A DNA stretch of 64,000 bases from Acanthochromis polyacanthus. Its lineage: Eukaryota > Chordata > Actinopteri > Pomacentridae. The notes beneath the pieces were generated by a model. The model had not been told where the DNA came from. It saw only the letters and a program-made list of their open reading frames with translations, and did not search any database. Below are positions 44,646 through 56,600 of the stretch, piece after piece. The translations under genes were made by a program, and so were the position numbers. How positions within the stretch are numbered: position 1 is the stretch's first letter; each line of letters opens with the position of its first letter. Location of the stretch: positions 1 to 64,000 of the forward strand of contig NC_067123.1 of assembly GCF_021347895.1 (NCBI RefSeq), given 5' to 3'.

Positions 44646-47600
44646 CTGAGAGTTTCCAGTCTACAGTGTGGATCCTCCACTTTAGCTCTCAGCATCTTCT
44701 CTCCTGAGTCTCCTGGATGGTTGTAGCTCAGGTCCAGCTCTCTCAGATTTGAGGTCTTGAAGCTCAGAGCTGAGGCCAGAGAAGCACAGCCTTCCTCTGT
44801 GACCAGACAGCCTGACAGCCTGCACACACAAAACAACACAAACCTGATGGACAACACTTGGCTGGATGTTTCTCACTCTTTGTTTTCTTTTTGTCTTTCA
44901 GATACATTTTGGTGCAGATTTGATGCATCTGAAGCAAATAAAGAATCAATCTTTCATTTTCTTTCACTTTCAAAGTGTGAGTCCTGACCTGAGAGCTTCC
45001 AGTTTACAGTGTGGACTCTCCAGTCCAGCAGAAAGACTCTCCACTCCTGAATCCTGCAGGTTGTTGTTAGTCAGGTCCAGCTCTGTCACACTGGAGGACT
45101 GGGAGCTGAGGACTGAGGACAGAGCTCCACAGCTTCTCTCTGACAGATTACAGCCACTCAGTCTGAAGAGACAAAGACAAGAAAAGAAGTAAAACATTAA
45201 GTACAGTATTTTCTGTCCTGTTGAAAAGACAGCAGTGAATTTAACAACAAATACATCCCACTATGTCCAGAATACAGCAGCAGTAAGTCCACCTATCAGG
45301 TGATCAGGAATCACAGAGTCATCAGGATAAATCAGAATCTCTGCTGGTGAGAAGGTGGACTGTTCAGGTGGTCAAACATTTGAACATTGTTCTCCACATC
45401 TTCTCCTTCCTGCTTCTTGTCCAACAGCTGAACTGCAGAGTTTAGTCATCGAACAAACATCAAACACTAAAGGTTTGTTCTGGTGTTTCCTTTTCATTGA
45501 CGTCTATCTGGAACATTCTATTTTGTAAAATGGTGGAAACTAAAACAGAACCTGGAACCAAGACTGTACAGGTTCTTACAGGTTCTGGTTCTGTGATGCA
45601 GGTTCCAGGTTGTTAAGTTCCTGTAGTGGAAGAGGCCTCATTAAGAGAAACTAGAGCTAAAGGTCAGTAACCAGTGGCGTGCACAGACATTTTGGGGGGC
45701 AGGTGCTCAGTGAAAAAAAAGGGCACCTTGTGCAGCGTGTAGAACCACCGGCTGCCTGAATATAACAGTGTGAGATTTGAAAAAATAACAAAATCAGGGA
45801 CACATTTTCTGGAACGGCATTCATTTTAACATCTTAATAATGACACACAAAGAGTCAATAAAACATTGTACCTTAAAAATTGGTAAATTAAAAGAGATCG
45901 AAAACATCAAGACTGATTCCTGACATTAGGCTACAACAAGGCAGAAAACTACTTTTTCTTTTTGTCATTTAGCAAATTAGTCACAGCAAGTGTTGCCTCA
46001 ACCTACTGCAGGCTAATAATAAACCTACACAAACTAAATATTCAGTTATAGTATACAGATCATATGCTGTACCAATTCACCAAATAACACTGGTTGTGAG
46101 GTCATCGTCGTCACGTTATGTCAGTTCATTGATTATTATTATGGGTAGTGTCGAGCTTGTTAAGCAGGCGGGCAGCTGGCTAATTTAGGCACGGTTGTCA
46201 GAGGTGGGCAGAGTAGCCAAAATTTGTACTCAAGTAAGAGTAATGTTACTTTAGAAAAACATGACTCAAGTAGAAGTAAAAAGTAGTCCTCTAAAAATTA
46301 CTTGAGTAAGAGTAAAAAAGTACTTGGTGAAAAAACTGCTCAAGCAGTGAGTAACAGAAACATCCGATTTATTTGTCTTCTGTGCATGAATTCAGTCAGA
46401 CATACAATATAAATGTAAATTCAATAAAGTGAATATTCAGGTCAAGCTCTTTAACTAAAATGATAATAAATTAAATCTTTATGTGAAAAAAATAAGAAAA
46501 TAAATTATATTTCAAGAAACACGCTCTTGCCAGCGTTGCATGTTTCATGCATTTTCTTTTTAAAAATATTCTTTAAGACTGTCCCTGAGGTTTAACATCA
46601 AAATATTAGACATACTGAATGACTGTAACCAAACATGTAACTAAGGTTTACCAATTTCTAAACCTTCTTCAATAGCAGTTTTTCCACAACATTAAACCAA
46701 AACAAAGCTAACAACCCTGCACACTTACAGTGAAAAGATACATGAACCTTTAACCTGCCCTCCAAATGGCACATCAGGGCTAACCAGGTAGATTCTGTTT
46801 AGAACAAGGCAGTCTTTACATATAACAGGTGTCTGTGTCCAAATAAGAGAGAGTAGACAGACGGACTGAGAGACAGAGAGACAGAAAAACGCAGCAATGT
46901 TGGTTTGCTTTGGCAGACTCAGAAGACACCGCATAGTGTCGCTGCTCTTTTGTGACGCGTGTAGGCTAAACATGCTCCGTATGTGAGGCCACGGGTGTTC
47001 CTCCTCCTCCCTCCTCCTCCTCTGTCCATCATCTTGGTCTGTGCACGCCACAGATATTAGCCCGGCAGCTACACAGTTGTGCGGTCATGTGACTGAATGA
47101 CGACCTCTGATTGGTGAAATACAGTCATGTGGTAGAACTTTTGTCGAAGTGTGTATCTAGCAAAATAAAGAAGTATATGCGTTATCACTTGGATAACAAG
47201 AGAAGTAACGAGCCGTGAAGTGCAATGTAGCGGAGTAAGAGTTGCGTTTCATATCCACAAACATACTCAAGTAAAAGTTAAAAGTATTGTGCTTTAAATT
47301 TACTCATAAAAGTACAATTTATCAAAAAACTATTCAAGTAAATGTAACTGAGTAAATGTAACTCGTTACTACCCACCTCTGACGGTTGTTTAGCGCTGCA
47401 TGAGACAGGCTACTTCACAACAGAGACAAACTAGAAAAGCACTCAGAGAGCGCAGTACTCTGCCAAGGCTGCTCAGTTGATGGATCATTTCTGATGGATG
47501 AAATATTTAATAAAAAATGACCTTGTGCTGAGTACAGGCATGTGTTATGCATGTACATGTTATGTATTCATACCAAATCACATGTAAATTACTTTTATAG

Positions 47601-50600
47601 AGGTCTGTTGATCAGTTCATCACTTTTGGCAAGCCTTTGTTTTGCTACTGTTAAATTTACCGTTCCCTCCATGCTTTTATTTTGAAGGTGTATTTTTAAT
47701 GGTTTTGATTTGATTTATTTGGATCCCCATTAGCTATGGCAATGCCAAAGCTATTCTTCCTGGGGTCCATACAACATCCTTACAATGTATCAATGCAGTT
47801 GCATTATTTACAATACAATCCATATACAAATGCAACATAAAACAAAAACAAAAAAAATAAAATAAAATATACACAACACAACAATACACAGACAATACAA
47901 AACCGCTCCCAGTCAGCAGTGAAATATAATATTTACATATCATAACTACATAGATCTACATATATTATGTATATTGGTCACACAAAACTAAATTTCTTTT
48001 GCCTTCGATATTACACCCAACGCCATTGAAGCACAAACCCCGATTTAACAATTAATTTAAATCAGATTTGACAGTCACCCATTCTTTTACTGTTCATCTC
48101 ACTAGAACTATTTCTGTTGCAAAGGTGCAGTTTTAAGTAACACTTGTACTTCCAATTGACTTATATTAAGTCTCTATTGTACACAGATGTTTTTTGACTA
48201 ACTTTTTGAAAATTATTTTGCTATTTTCTTGTGTAATGTTTCCTGGTAGTTTATTCCATTCTTGCATAGCTCTGTACATAACCATTGTTTAATTGTGTTT
48301 GTTTTTGACTTGGGTAGTGTAAAATTTCCTTTGGTAGCATGTCTGGTTGCGTAGCTATGTCTAGCTGAACTAAAATGTACATTTCTATACAAGATTGATG
48401 GGTTTTTTGTAATTAGAATGTTTCTAACAAAAACCAGCAATGAATACAATAATCTTTCCTTAACCAATAGCCAGTCTAAACAATTGTGCATGGCTATGAT
48501 ATTTGTTCTGTAACCGCAATGCAAAGCTATTCTTGCTGCTCTATTTTGTACAATTTGCAACTTTTTTATATTTTCTTGTGACGTACTCGACCAGACTACT
48601 GGACAGTAGTCCAGAACTGATAATACTAAAGATTGTAACACTAGTTTAATTAAGCTTAGTGACATGAAAGCTGCACACCTTCTCACAACAGAAACAGCAC
48701 TTCCCATCTTGGATATCATCTTATCAATATGTTTAGTCCATGACAATTTATTATCTAACACAACACCAAGTAATTTTGTTTCTTGTACTTGTTTAACAGG
48801 CACTTTATTTATAAAAAGATTCAATTCAGGCTGTTTTTGTAAAGTATGTGTTGTACCAAATATAATACTGTTTGTCTTCGATACATTAAGAACCAACTTA
48901 TTTTTCCTGATCCATTCCACCACAGATTGCAATTCCTGCTGTACGGATGTATTTAACTCTGAGCATTTAGGTGCCGATAACCAAATTGTAGAATCATCTG
49001 CATACATTGATATAGTAGCCTTATCTAGTACTAGTGGTAAGTCATTGGTAAAGATTGTAAATAATAAAGGTCCCAAACAAGTCCCTTGAGGCACTCCACA
49101 GCTGACCTCCCTCTCATCAGAATAACTACCATTGAAATAAACCTGTTGTTTTCGATTTGTTAAATAACTTTTCAACCATAACATTGCTGACTGTGAAAAC
49201 CCATAACATTCTAACTTTTTAATCAATACTTCATAGTCAATAATATCAAAAGCAGCTGTAAAATCCAGCAAAACTGCTCCTACTAATTTCTTTTGTTCTA
49301 TATCCATTAACCAGTCATCTGTCATCTGAGCTTGGGCAGTTGCTGTGGAGTGTCCTTTCCTGTATGCATGTTGGTAATCCGTGGTTAAATTATTTAAGGA
49401 AAAATAAGTTCTAATTTGTTCACAGACCACAGTTTCCATTATTTTACTTAACACAGGCAGTAGACTTATAGGACGACTATTAGGTCCAGAAAATGACTGT
49501 CTTGCATTCTTTGGCAGTGGTGTTATTTTTGCCTTTTTCCATTCTTGAGGACATAACATTTCTATCAAACTTTGGTTAATAATATGACAGATCACTGGGG
49601 CAATCAAATCAGCCACCATTTGGTAAGTCATCATGGTAAGGGCTTTTATTGTGTGATCATTCCAGCGGCACAGGAAGTGTTTATCTAAGAAGATGTTTCT
49701 TGACATGACGAAGACGCTGCTGAAAAGTCAGAAAATTCACATAAAGATGAAAGAAAACGGTTCCACTGTTGCTGTCTAGTAAAGGATGTGTTTAAACTTA
49801 GAAGCAGCTGGAATGGAGACAAGAAAGGAGTGAAGGACAGAAAGGTGAATTTATGTTCAAAATAGGGCTGACGGCTGAACATAATAAAGGCTTTGTGAAC
49901 CATCAGGAGCTTCACCATTGTCTGTCTGGGGTTTGCTTCATACGTGACCTAAATATGTAGCGGGACTCAGAAACAGCCCACAGTTTAATCATTTGTGCCA
50001 AATCCATGAGTCCGTTTATGAGTAACGTTTCACACAGACAGACAAACAGATTAACAGATTCACAGACAAACGTACGCCGATCGTTACATAACTCTGCCGT
50101 TCCTTGGTGGAGTAATAAATGCACCGTGTGGCAACTGAGGCTGATGAACAAAACACTGGATTCATTTAGGTGTTACCTGGATGGTGGTGTTCACGTTACG
50201 AGATGGGGGGAGTCACGGCACGGGTCATGTGTGTGTGTGTCTCTGTGTGTGTGTTTAATGTTTACATTTTTTTATAACGTTGAGACGTGGAGGACACCTG
50301 CTTGATACTGAGGGTAAGGGGCAGGTGCTCTAGCACCACCTGGTGTCTATCTGTGCACGCCACTGTCAGTAACAGAACTGATGTGAGTCATAGAAACACA
50401 GAAAACCTCCCACCTCAGCTGTTCTGCTCATCATGAATAAAAACACATTTTAAATGGTCATCAGTTGAACAGGTTGATGAGTCCTGACCTGAGAGCTTCC
50501 AGTTTACAGTGTGGACTCTCCAGTCCAGCAGAAAGACTCTCCACTCCTGAATCCTGCAGGTTGTTGTTAGTCAGGTCCAGCTCTGTCACACTGGAGGACT

Positions 50601-53600
50601 GGGAGCTGAGGACTGAGGACAGAGCTCCACAGCTTCTCTCTGACAGATTACAGCCACTCAGTCTGAAGAGACAAAGACAAGAAAAGAAGTAAAACATTAA
50701 GTACAGTATTTTCTGTCCTGTTGAAAAGACAGCAGTGAATTTAACAACAAATACATCCCACTATGTCCAGAATACAGCAGCAATGAGGACAGTCCTCTGC
50801 AATATTATATAAATGTGAAAATAATTCAAAGTGTAGCACATTACAGTAATCAGATTACTTTGAAGCTGAGAAGTAAAGTATTTGATCAGATTCATAAAAA
50901 CAAACTGACAGTTTAGATTTACTAAATGAAGAATTCAGACCAAACAAGAAGAAATGAATCCAATAAAGGTCAGTATCGTTCATTACTGTGATTATAATGT
51001 TGGATTTTTTCACTCATTTCTTTGTCCACCTTTATTTTTGATTCTGATTTGATTCTCTGATGTTACAGAACAAACATCTTCTGATCTCCAGTCCTTGTTG
51101 TTCATGTTCCTTCATTACTCCACCAAGGAACGGTTTTGTGACGATAGGCGTATGTTTGTCCAACGGATTGGGATGAAACTTGTAGGGAAGATCAGAAATG
51201 ACACAAGGACCACCTCATTAGATTTTGGCAGTGATGCAGCTTATAGACTGGATCCATGGATTTGTTCAGGATTTCCCACTGAAAGATAGCGGCCGGCACG
51301 GCGTCACTGTAACCATGACAAGAAGTGAACGCTGCATCAGCTGCCTGATGACGGTCACATGATTGTGATCCTACTACTGACTTATCCATTGGAAATGATT
51401 CAAGAAACAATTGATTAAATTGTGAGGGTGTTTCTGAGTTGTCCTTCCATCCTTATGTGAATTTTCAGACTTTTCGGCAGCTTCTTCCTCATGTCAAGAC
51501 ACCGCTTCTTAGATAAACACTTCCTGTGCCACGGGAATGGTGGAAAAATAAAAGCCCGTAACATGAAAAATACACCTTCAAAATAAAAGCATGGAGGGAA
51601 TGGTTGTTTTAACATTATCAAAACAAAGCCTTGCAGAAAGTGATGAACTGATCAACAGACCTTTGTAAGAATAATTTACACATATGTAGGTCACACAATT
51701 CAATATCCGTACGTAACGTACACATACATAACACATGTCTGTGCTTAGTTCATTTTCTTTGTGGGTACATCTATATTTAATGGACACATTCTATAGTGCC
51801 GTCATTTCTCATCATCAGTAGTAACAATAGTAATAAAATGCTGCATTTCTACAAAAAATATGCTGCATTTCTGACAATGCCATATGGGGGAATGAACAGT
51901 GTTGGTGGAGTACTGCGCTCCATGAGTGCTTTTCTTGTTTCTTCTTGTGCTGTTGAGACTCAGGCTTTGGTTTTCACTCACACATGAATCCCACTGGAAC
52001 CAGACTAAGGATCTCCAAACTCATGTGTTTAAAATGTTTATCTCCACTCTTGATGAAGTCTGGACTCCTCATAGCGTCAGTGAGCTGGACTCTTCATTCT
52101 TTCTCAGTCTCAGGAGACACTCTGCTGCCCAGTGATTGGCTCTCAGTCCCTACAGTCTGAAAGGAACCAACAACCTTTAACAGCCTCACATCTGAAAAAG
52201 GTCATAGGGTCCCTATGAGGGTGTAGCTCCTCTTCAGGGAGAGCAGAGAGACCATGAAGCTCACCACAGGTTGGATGGATGTTCTATCCTTCACCAACAC
52301 TTCAGTTGAAGGGACTCAGCCATCAGCAGCAGGAAGACTGGACTGACCTTACCCACAGACCAGAGGACATGAGGACACTGCTTATCAACAGTCATGATGA
52401 CTGTCCTCACCTGCAGGGCTGCTGCTTCACTCCATCGTTTCTGACAGACCAGAAGTCTGTCATTGGCGTCTATCTGAAAAATTGTATTTGTAAAACAGTG
52501 GAAACTAAAACAGAACCTGGAACCAAGACTGTACAGGTTCTTACAGGTTCTGGTTCTGTGATGCAGGTTCCAGGTTTTTAAGTTCCTGTAGTGGAAGAGG
52601 CCTCATTAAGAGAAACTAGAGCTAAAGGTCAGTAACAGAACTGATGTGAGTCATAGAAATACAGAAAACCTCCCACCTCAGCTGTTCTGTTCCTCATGAA
52701 TAAAAACACATTTTAAATGGTCACCAGTTGAACAGGTTGATGAGTCCTGACCTGAGAGCTTCCAGTTTACAGTGTGGACTCTTCAGTCCATCACAAAGAT
52801 GCTTCACTCCTGAATCCTGCAGGTTGTTTCCACTCAGGTTCAGTTCTATCAGATGGGAGGGGTTGGACTTCAGAGCTGAAGACACGACTTCACAGTGACT
52901 CTCTGAGAGTCTACAGTCAGAAAGTCTGTAATGAGACATAAATGACAAAACATGTTGTTATGAAAGAGAACATTTTATATTTCCTTCATTTGATAGCAGA
53001 ACATCTCGACTGATCCTGTTGGACATGTGGTTCTTCAAATCAGTGCTTCAGCTCATCTTCTCTGACTGTTTGACATCAAACTGAATTCTTATCAGCCTCT
53101 CTCACACCTGCACACTTTCAATCTGGAATACTTATATCTAGAATCTTCGTGTTTCATCTGCAGATGGAGGACAGAAGATGGACTTCCATTTAGGATTCCA
53201 TACTGTCCACAGTCTGTCAGTGTGATCTGATCCCACGTCTGACTCCACAAAGTTCTGAGGAGAACATCTGGATCAGAAGATTATTTTCTGTCTCAATGTT
53301 CACACCACACTTACAGAAAGAATAAATACAAAGCATTTCAAGAAAAACATCAGAAATTACGAGAAAGAAAGAAATTAAAAACCAACTCAGAATAGTAACA
53401 GCAATAATTCCATTAAATCAATTCTCCCATACATCAGAAATGATTCAGATCTGATATTTAACTCAAAGAAGAGGGAAAAAATCATTTCAAAGCTGTATGT
53501 CTGATTGTAGAAGACTGCTTCCAGAAGCTCCTCATGTAATAAGAACTGATGCTGTGATAAAACCTGGACAAGAACCTCTACAGTTCTTCATGTGTTTCAG

Positions 53601-56600
53601 CAGATCTGCATGTTTCCTCCATCAGCCAAAGGAAGAACCTCAGAAGAACTGTCTGATGGAACAATTATTAGAATGAAAGAGAAAAACTGTCTTCATTCAT
53701 TTATCAGCTTCAAACACAAGAACATGAAAAATCCACATTTTCACAGCGTTTGAAGCAGCTGAAGAACATCTGAGACTAAACATGTCAGGCTCCCTCCTCA
53801 CCCTCACCCTCACCCACCTGCCATCCCAAACCCCCTCCCTTCTTCTTCTTCTCCCTCCTTTTTTCTCCCTCTTTGTGTTTCCTCCCCAACAGAGCTCAGT
53901 GTGGACATAGACATACATAGAAAGGCTAGATGGCTGATGGGACTTTCGCCGGCGTCGTCACCGGTCGGCCATCTTACCTAGGGGGACTGTTCTGGAGCGC
54001 TCTATAGTAGTGGATGGAAGGTGAGCGACTACACAAACAAAAATACACTTAACTTGCTGAATTCTTGACGGATTTACAAACGGTTTGGTTTATTAAAAAC
54101 CTTAATAACGTGGCTATGATTCATGCCACGCAGACCTGTTGAAATTGCAGTTTTTCTTTTCGAAAATCGCTGCGTATTTGTGTTTGTTACAGCCATTTGC
54201 AAGGCTGCAATCTGGGAGTTTCAATTATTATACAGGTTTCCGTGAGACCAATTATAATTTTGTGACAACAACATATTTTGTCTAAATGACAATTTGTGTG
54301 GATGCAGTTGGGCATGAGCTAGCAAAGAAACAAGAGGTTGTGAATGAGACATGTGAGCCACTTGGACTATTACAAAGTAACCTGGACTTAATTCTATACA
54401 GGTGGGAAAGACATAATTACTCCTTCATTTTAACATGATTTTCAAGCTGTTTCATTAGTGAAATATATCCTAGATTTAGATTCATTGTGATACAGTAACT
54501 GGCTGGCTTTGTGTTTGCAAAAATACCCCCCTACAGTGCAAGATGCCACACTTTTGTGCAGCATATGGATGCTCAAATGAACGTTCCTTCAAAACAAGAG
54601 CCTGTGGAATCACCTTTCACTGTAGAGAAATGATTTAAGGGACATATTTAGGATAATTGTTACTGACTTAGAGGATTTGTACTTTTATAATACAAGTTAT
54701 TTTGACCCTGACGTTTTAGAAATGTTTCTACCATTTGTTTACATAATAATCATTGAATATTCTTTTAACATATTACTGTTATTTAGGTTTTCATAACAGC
54801 ATTCAAGCATAGGCTATGAATTACCCCAACAATATCATCATTTAGCTCAGTATTTTGTCCTCACTATTAATGTTAAAGATAAGAAGGGTGTAAAATGTTG
54901 TCAATAATTCATATATCTTGTATCTTCTCATGTTTTTAAGGTTTCCCCAAAACGCAGAGAAGAGGAGGCAATGGGAAGTTGGTCTAAGAAGGGACGGTTT
55001 TGACTGTTGATTTGGAGTGAATGCTGCATGGTTTAGTGTTACTGTTGATTTGGAGTGAATGTTGAATTGTTTTGAAATTGTGCGCACCTGTTAATAAAAG
55101 AAACCTTGATGTCATGTTACTGAATGTGTTTATTTAAAAACGTATAATAAAATATACGTAGGGGAGAACAGGTAAGATGAACCAACCATCCCCTTGATCT
55201 TTAAAACTATACACAGGAGTTGTCACGAGACCCTAAAATAAGAACACAAACATCATTTCCAACTGGCTGTGGAATTCTTTGACTTTTGTGGTATAATTAT
55301 TTTTATGCTAAAGCAAATGGACCCAGGTCTAAACTTATACATTATGCATGTTAGTGATATTCAATGTATAGAACTATGTGAATCATTTAGCAAAAGATCA
55401 TTCTGAATCATTTAAATTAATTAGGTTTTATCAAAACGATGGCCATGGGGCAAGATGAACCAAAAGCCTGAACCAAAATGAATCACAATTCATATAATGT
55501 ACATATATTATTTGTTCAGTTTAAGTTTAAAATATCATGTGGGTCAACTTACCCCTTTATATTTAATATATGTATTAATTAGAAATATAAAATATCAAAC
55601 TATTAAATGTTTAACATAAACACTGAGGATTTAATTTCACTGTGTGTGTGTGTGCAGCTATGGCAGGTAATGCTCTACTATCTACTTTTTAATTTAATAT
55701 GAAAGTCCATGGTTATAATTATCCGTAAATATGCAATAACATAACGACATCTCTGGCGTTTATGACAAATCAAACCGTTTAAAAATCGGTTGAAAATTGA
55801 TCAAGCTCTGGTTAATTAAATCGTACATGCTCCATAGGCATTAATGTTATCAGTGAGCCAGCAGCCCCTAGGAAAGATGGCCGCCGCGTAGCGACGTCAG
55901 CCCTCATTGGCTCACAGCGTCTGGAAGCTATCTAGCCTTTCTATGTATACGGCTGAATCCCAAACCGCCCCCTACACACTCCCCCTCCACTACCGAGTGT
56001 CACTCCAAAAGAAGTCACACTCGCAGCTGTGGAGGGCACCTATTATTGAAGGGGGAGGGTATAAATACGATCGGCAGGAATGGGACGCCCTGTCGCCTCA
56101 CCGGAAAACGGAAGGCGTCATCGCCATGGTAACAGAAAGACGCCTACTGTGCATGGCTGTAGCGCTGTGGCACAGGTTGCAACGAATAAGGATCGCTGCT
56201 GCTTCCAGAAGCCGAAAGCATCCCATTTTTTTTTCACTCACATTTTTTCCAATCCTATTATCTGGCATTTCAAATCCAACAAATGAATAAATGAATTCTG
56301 TCAGTTGTGTTCAAATTTTAAGGTGTCAGGGGGTGCACAATTAAATCAAACGTCAGCAGAGAAGAAGATTTGTTTCTTTTGTTTTATCTTTTTACACCAC
56401 TCTTTGTGATGTTCTGTCAGTGTGAAAAAGGCGTGGGAGAAATAATGGACACATGTGGAACTCACATCAATATGTTGTTTCCTCCTCCATTTTGACATTG
56501 CACTTCCTGAAAAAGTTGTCCAGAGTGAGCATCGATGCAGACTCACTATTTAAGGGCTGAACAGTCCACTCCCCCTCCTCACTACGTGGTTTGGGACGGC

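Larger units (their letters stand above)
45672..50365. mobile_element. 4.7-kb hAT element in NLR intron
   Basis: Terminal inverted repeats CAGTGGCGTGCACAGA (45672) and the reverse complement ending CTGTGCACGCCACTG (50365), with perfect 8-bp target duplication TCAGTAAC (45664-45671 and 50366-50373). No hAT transposase is visible. The inside is filled with a Tol2-like MITE (46199-47381), a LINE (47700-49635) and a rearranged copy of repeat A. The intron sequence around it is continuous with the paralogous intron at 52490-52745 once the element is removed. Confidence 0.92.

Noticed and set aside
48664..49089. 141-codon plus-strand frame
   Set aside because: Antisense shadow of the LINE reverse transcriptase frame.
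53790..53830. Interstitial telomere-like repeat
   Set aside because: The ccctcaccctcaccc words are not TTAGGG repeats; only simple C-rich DNA.
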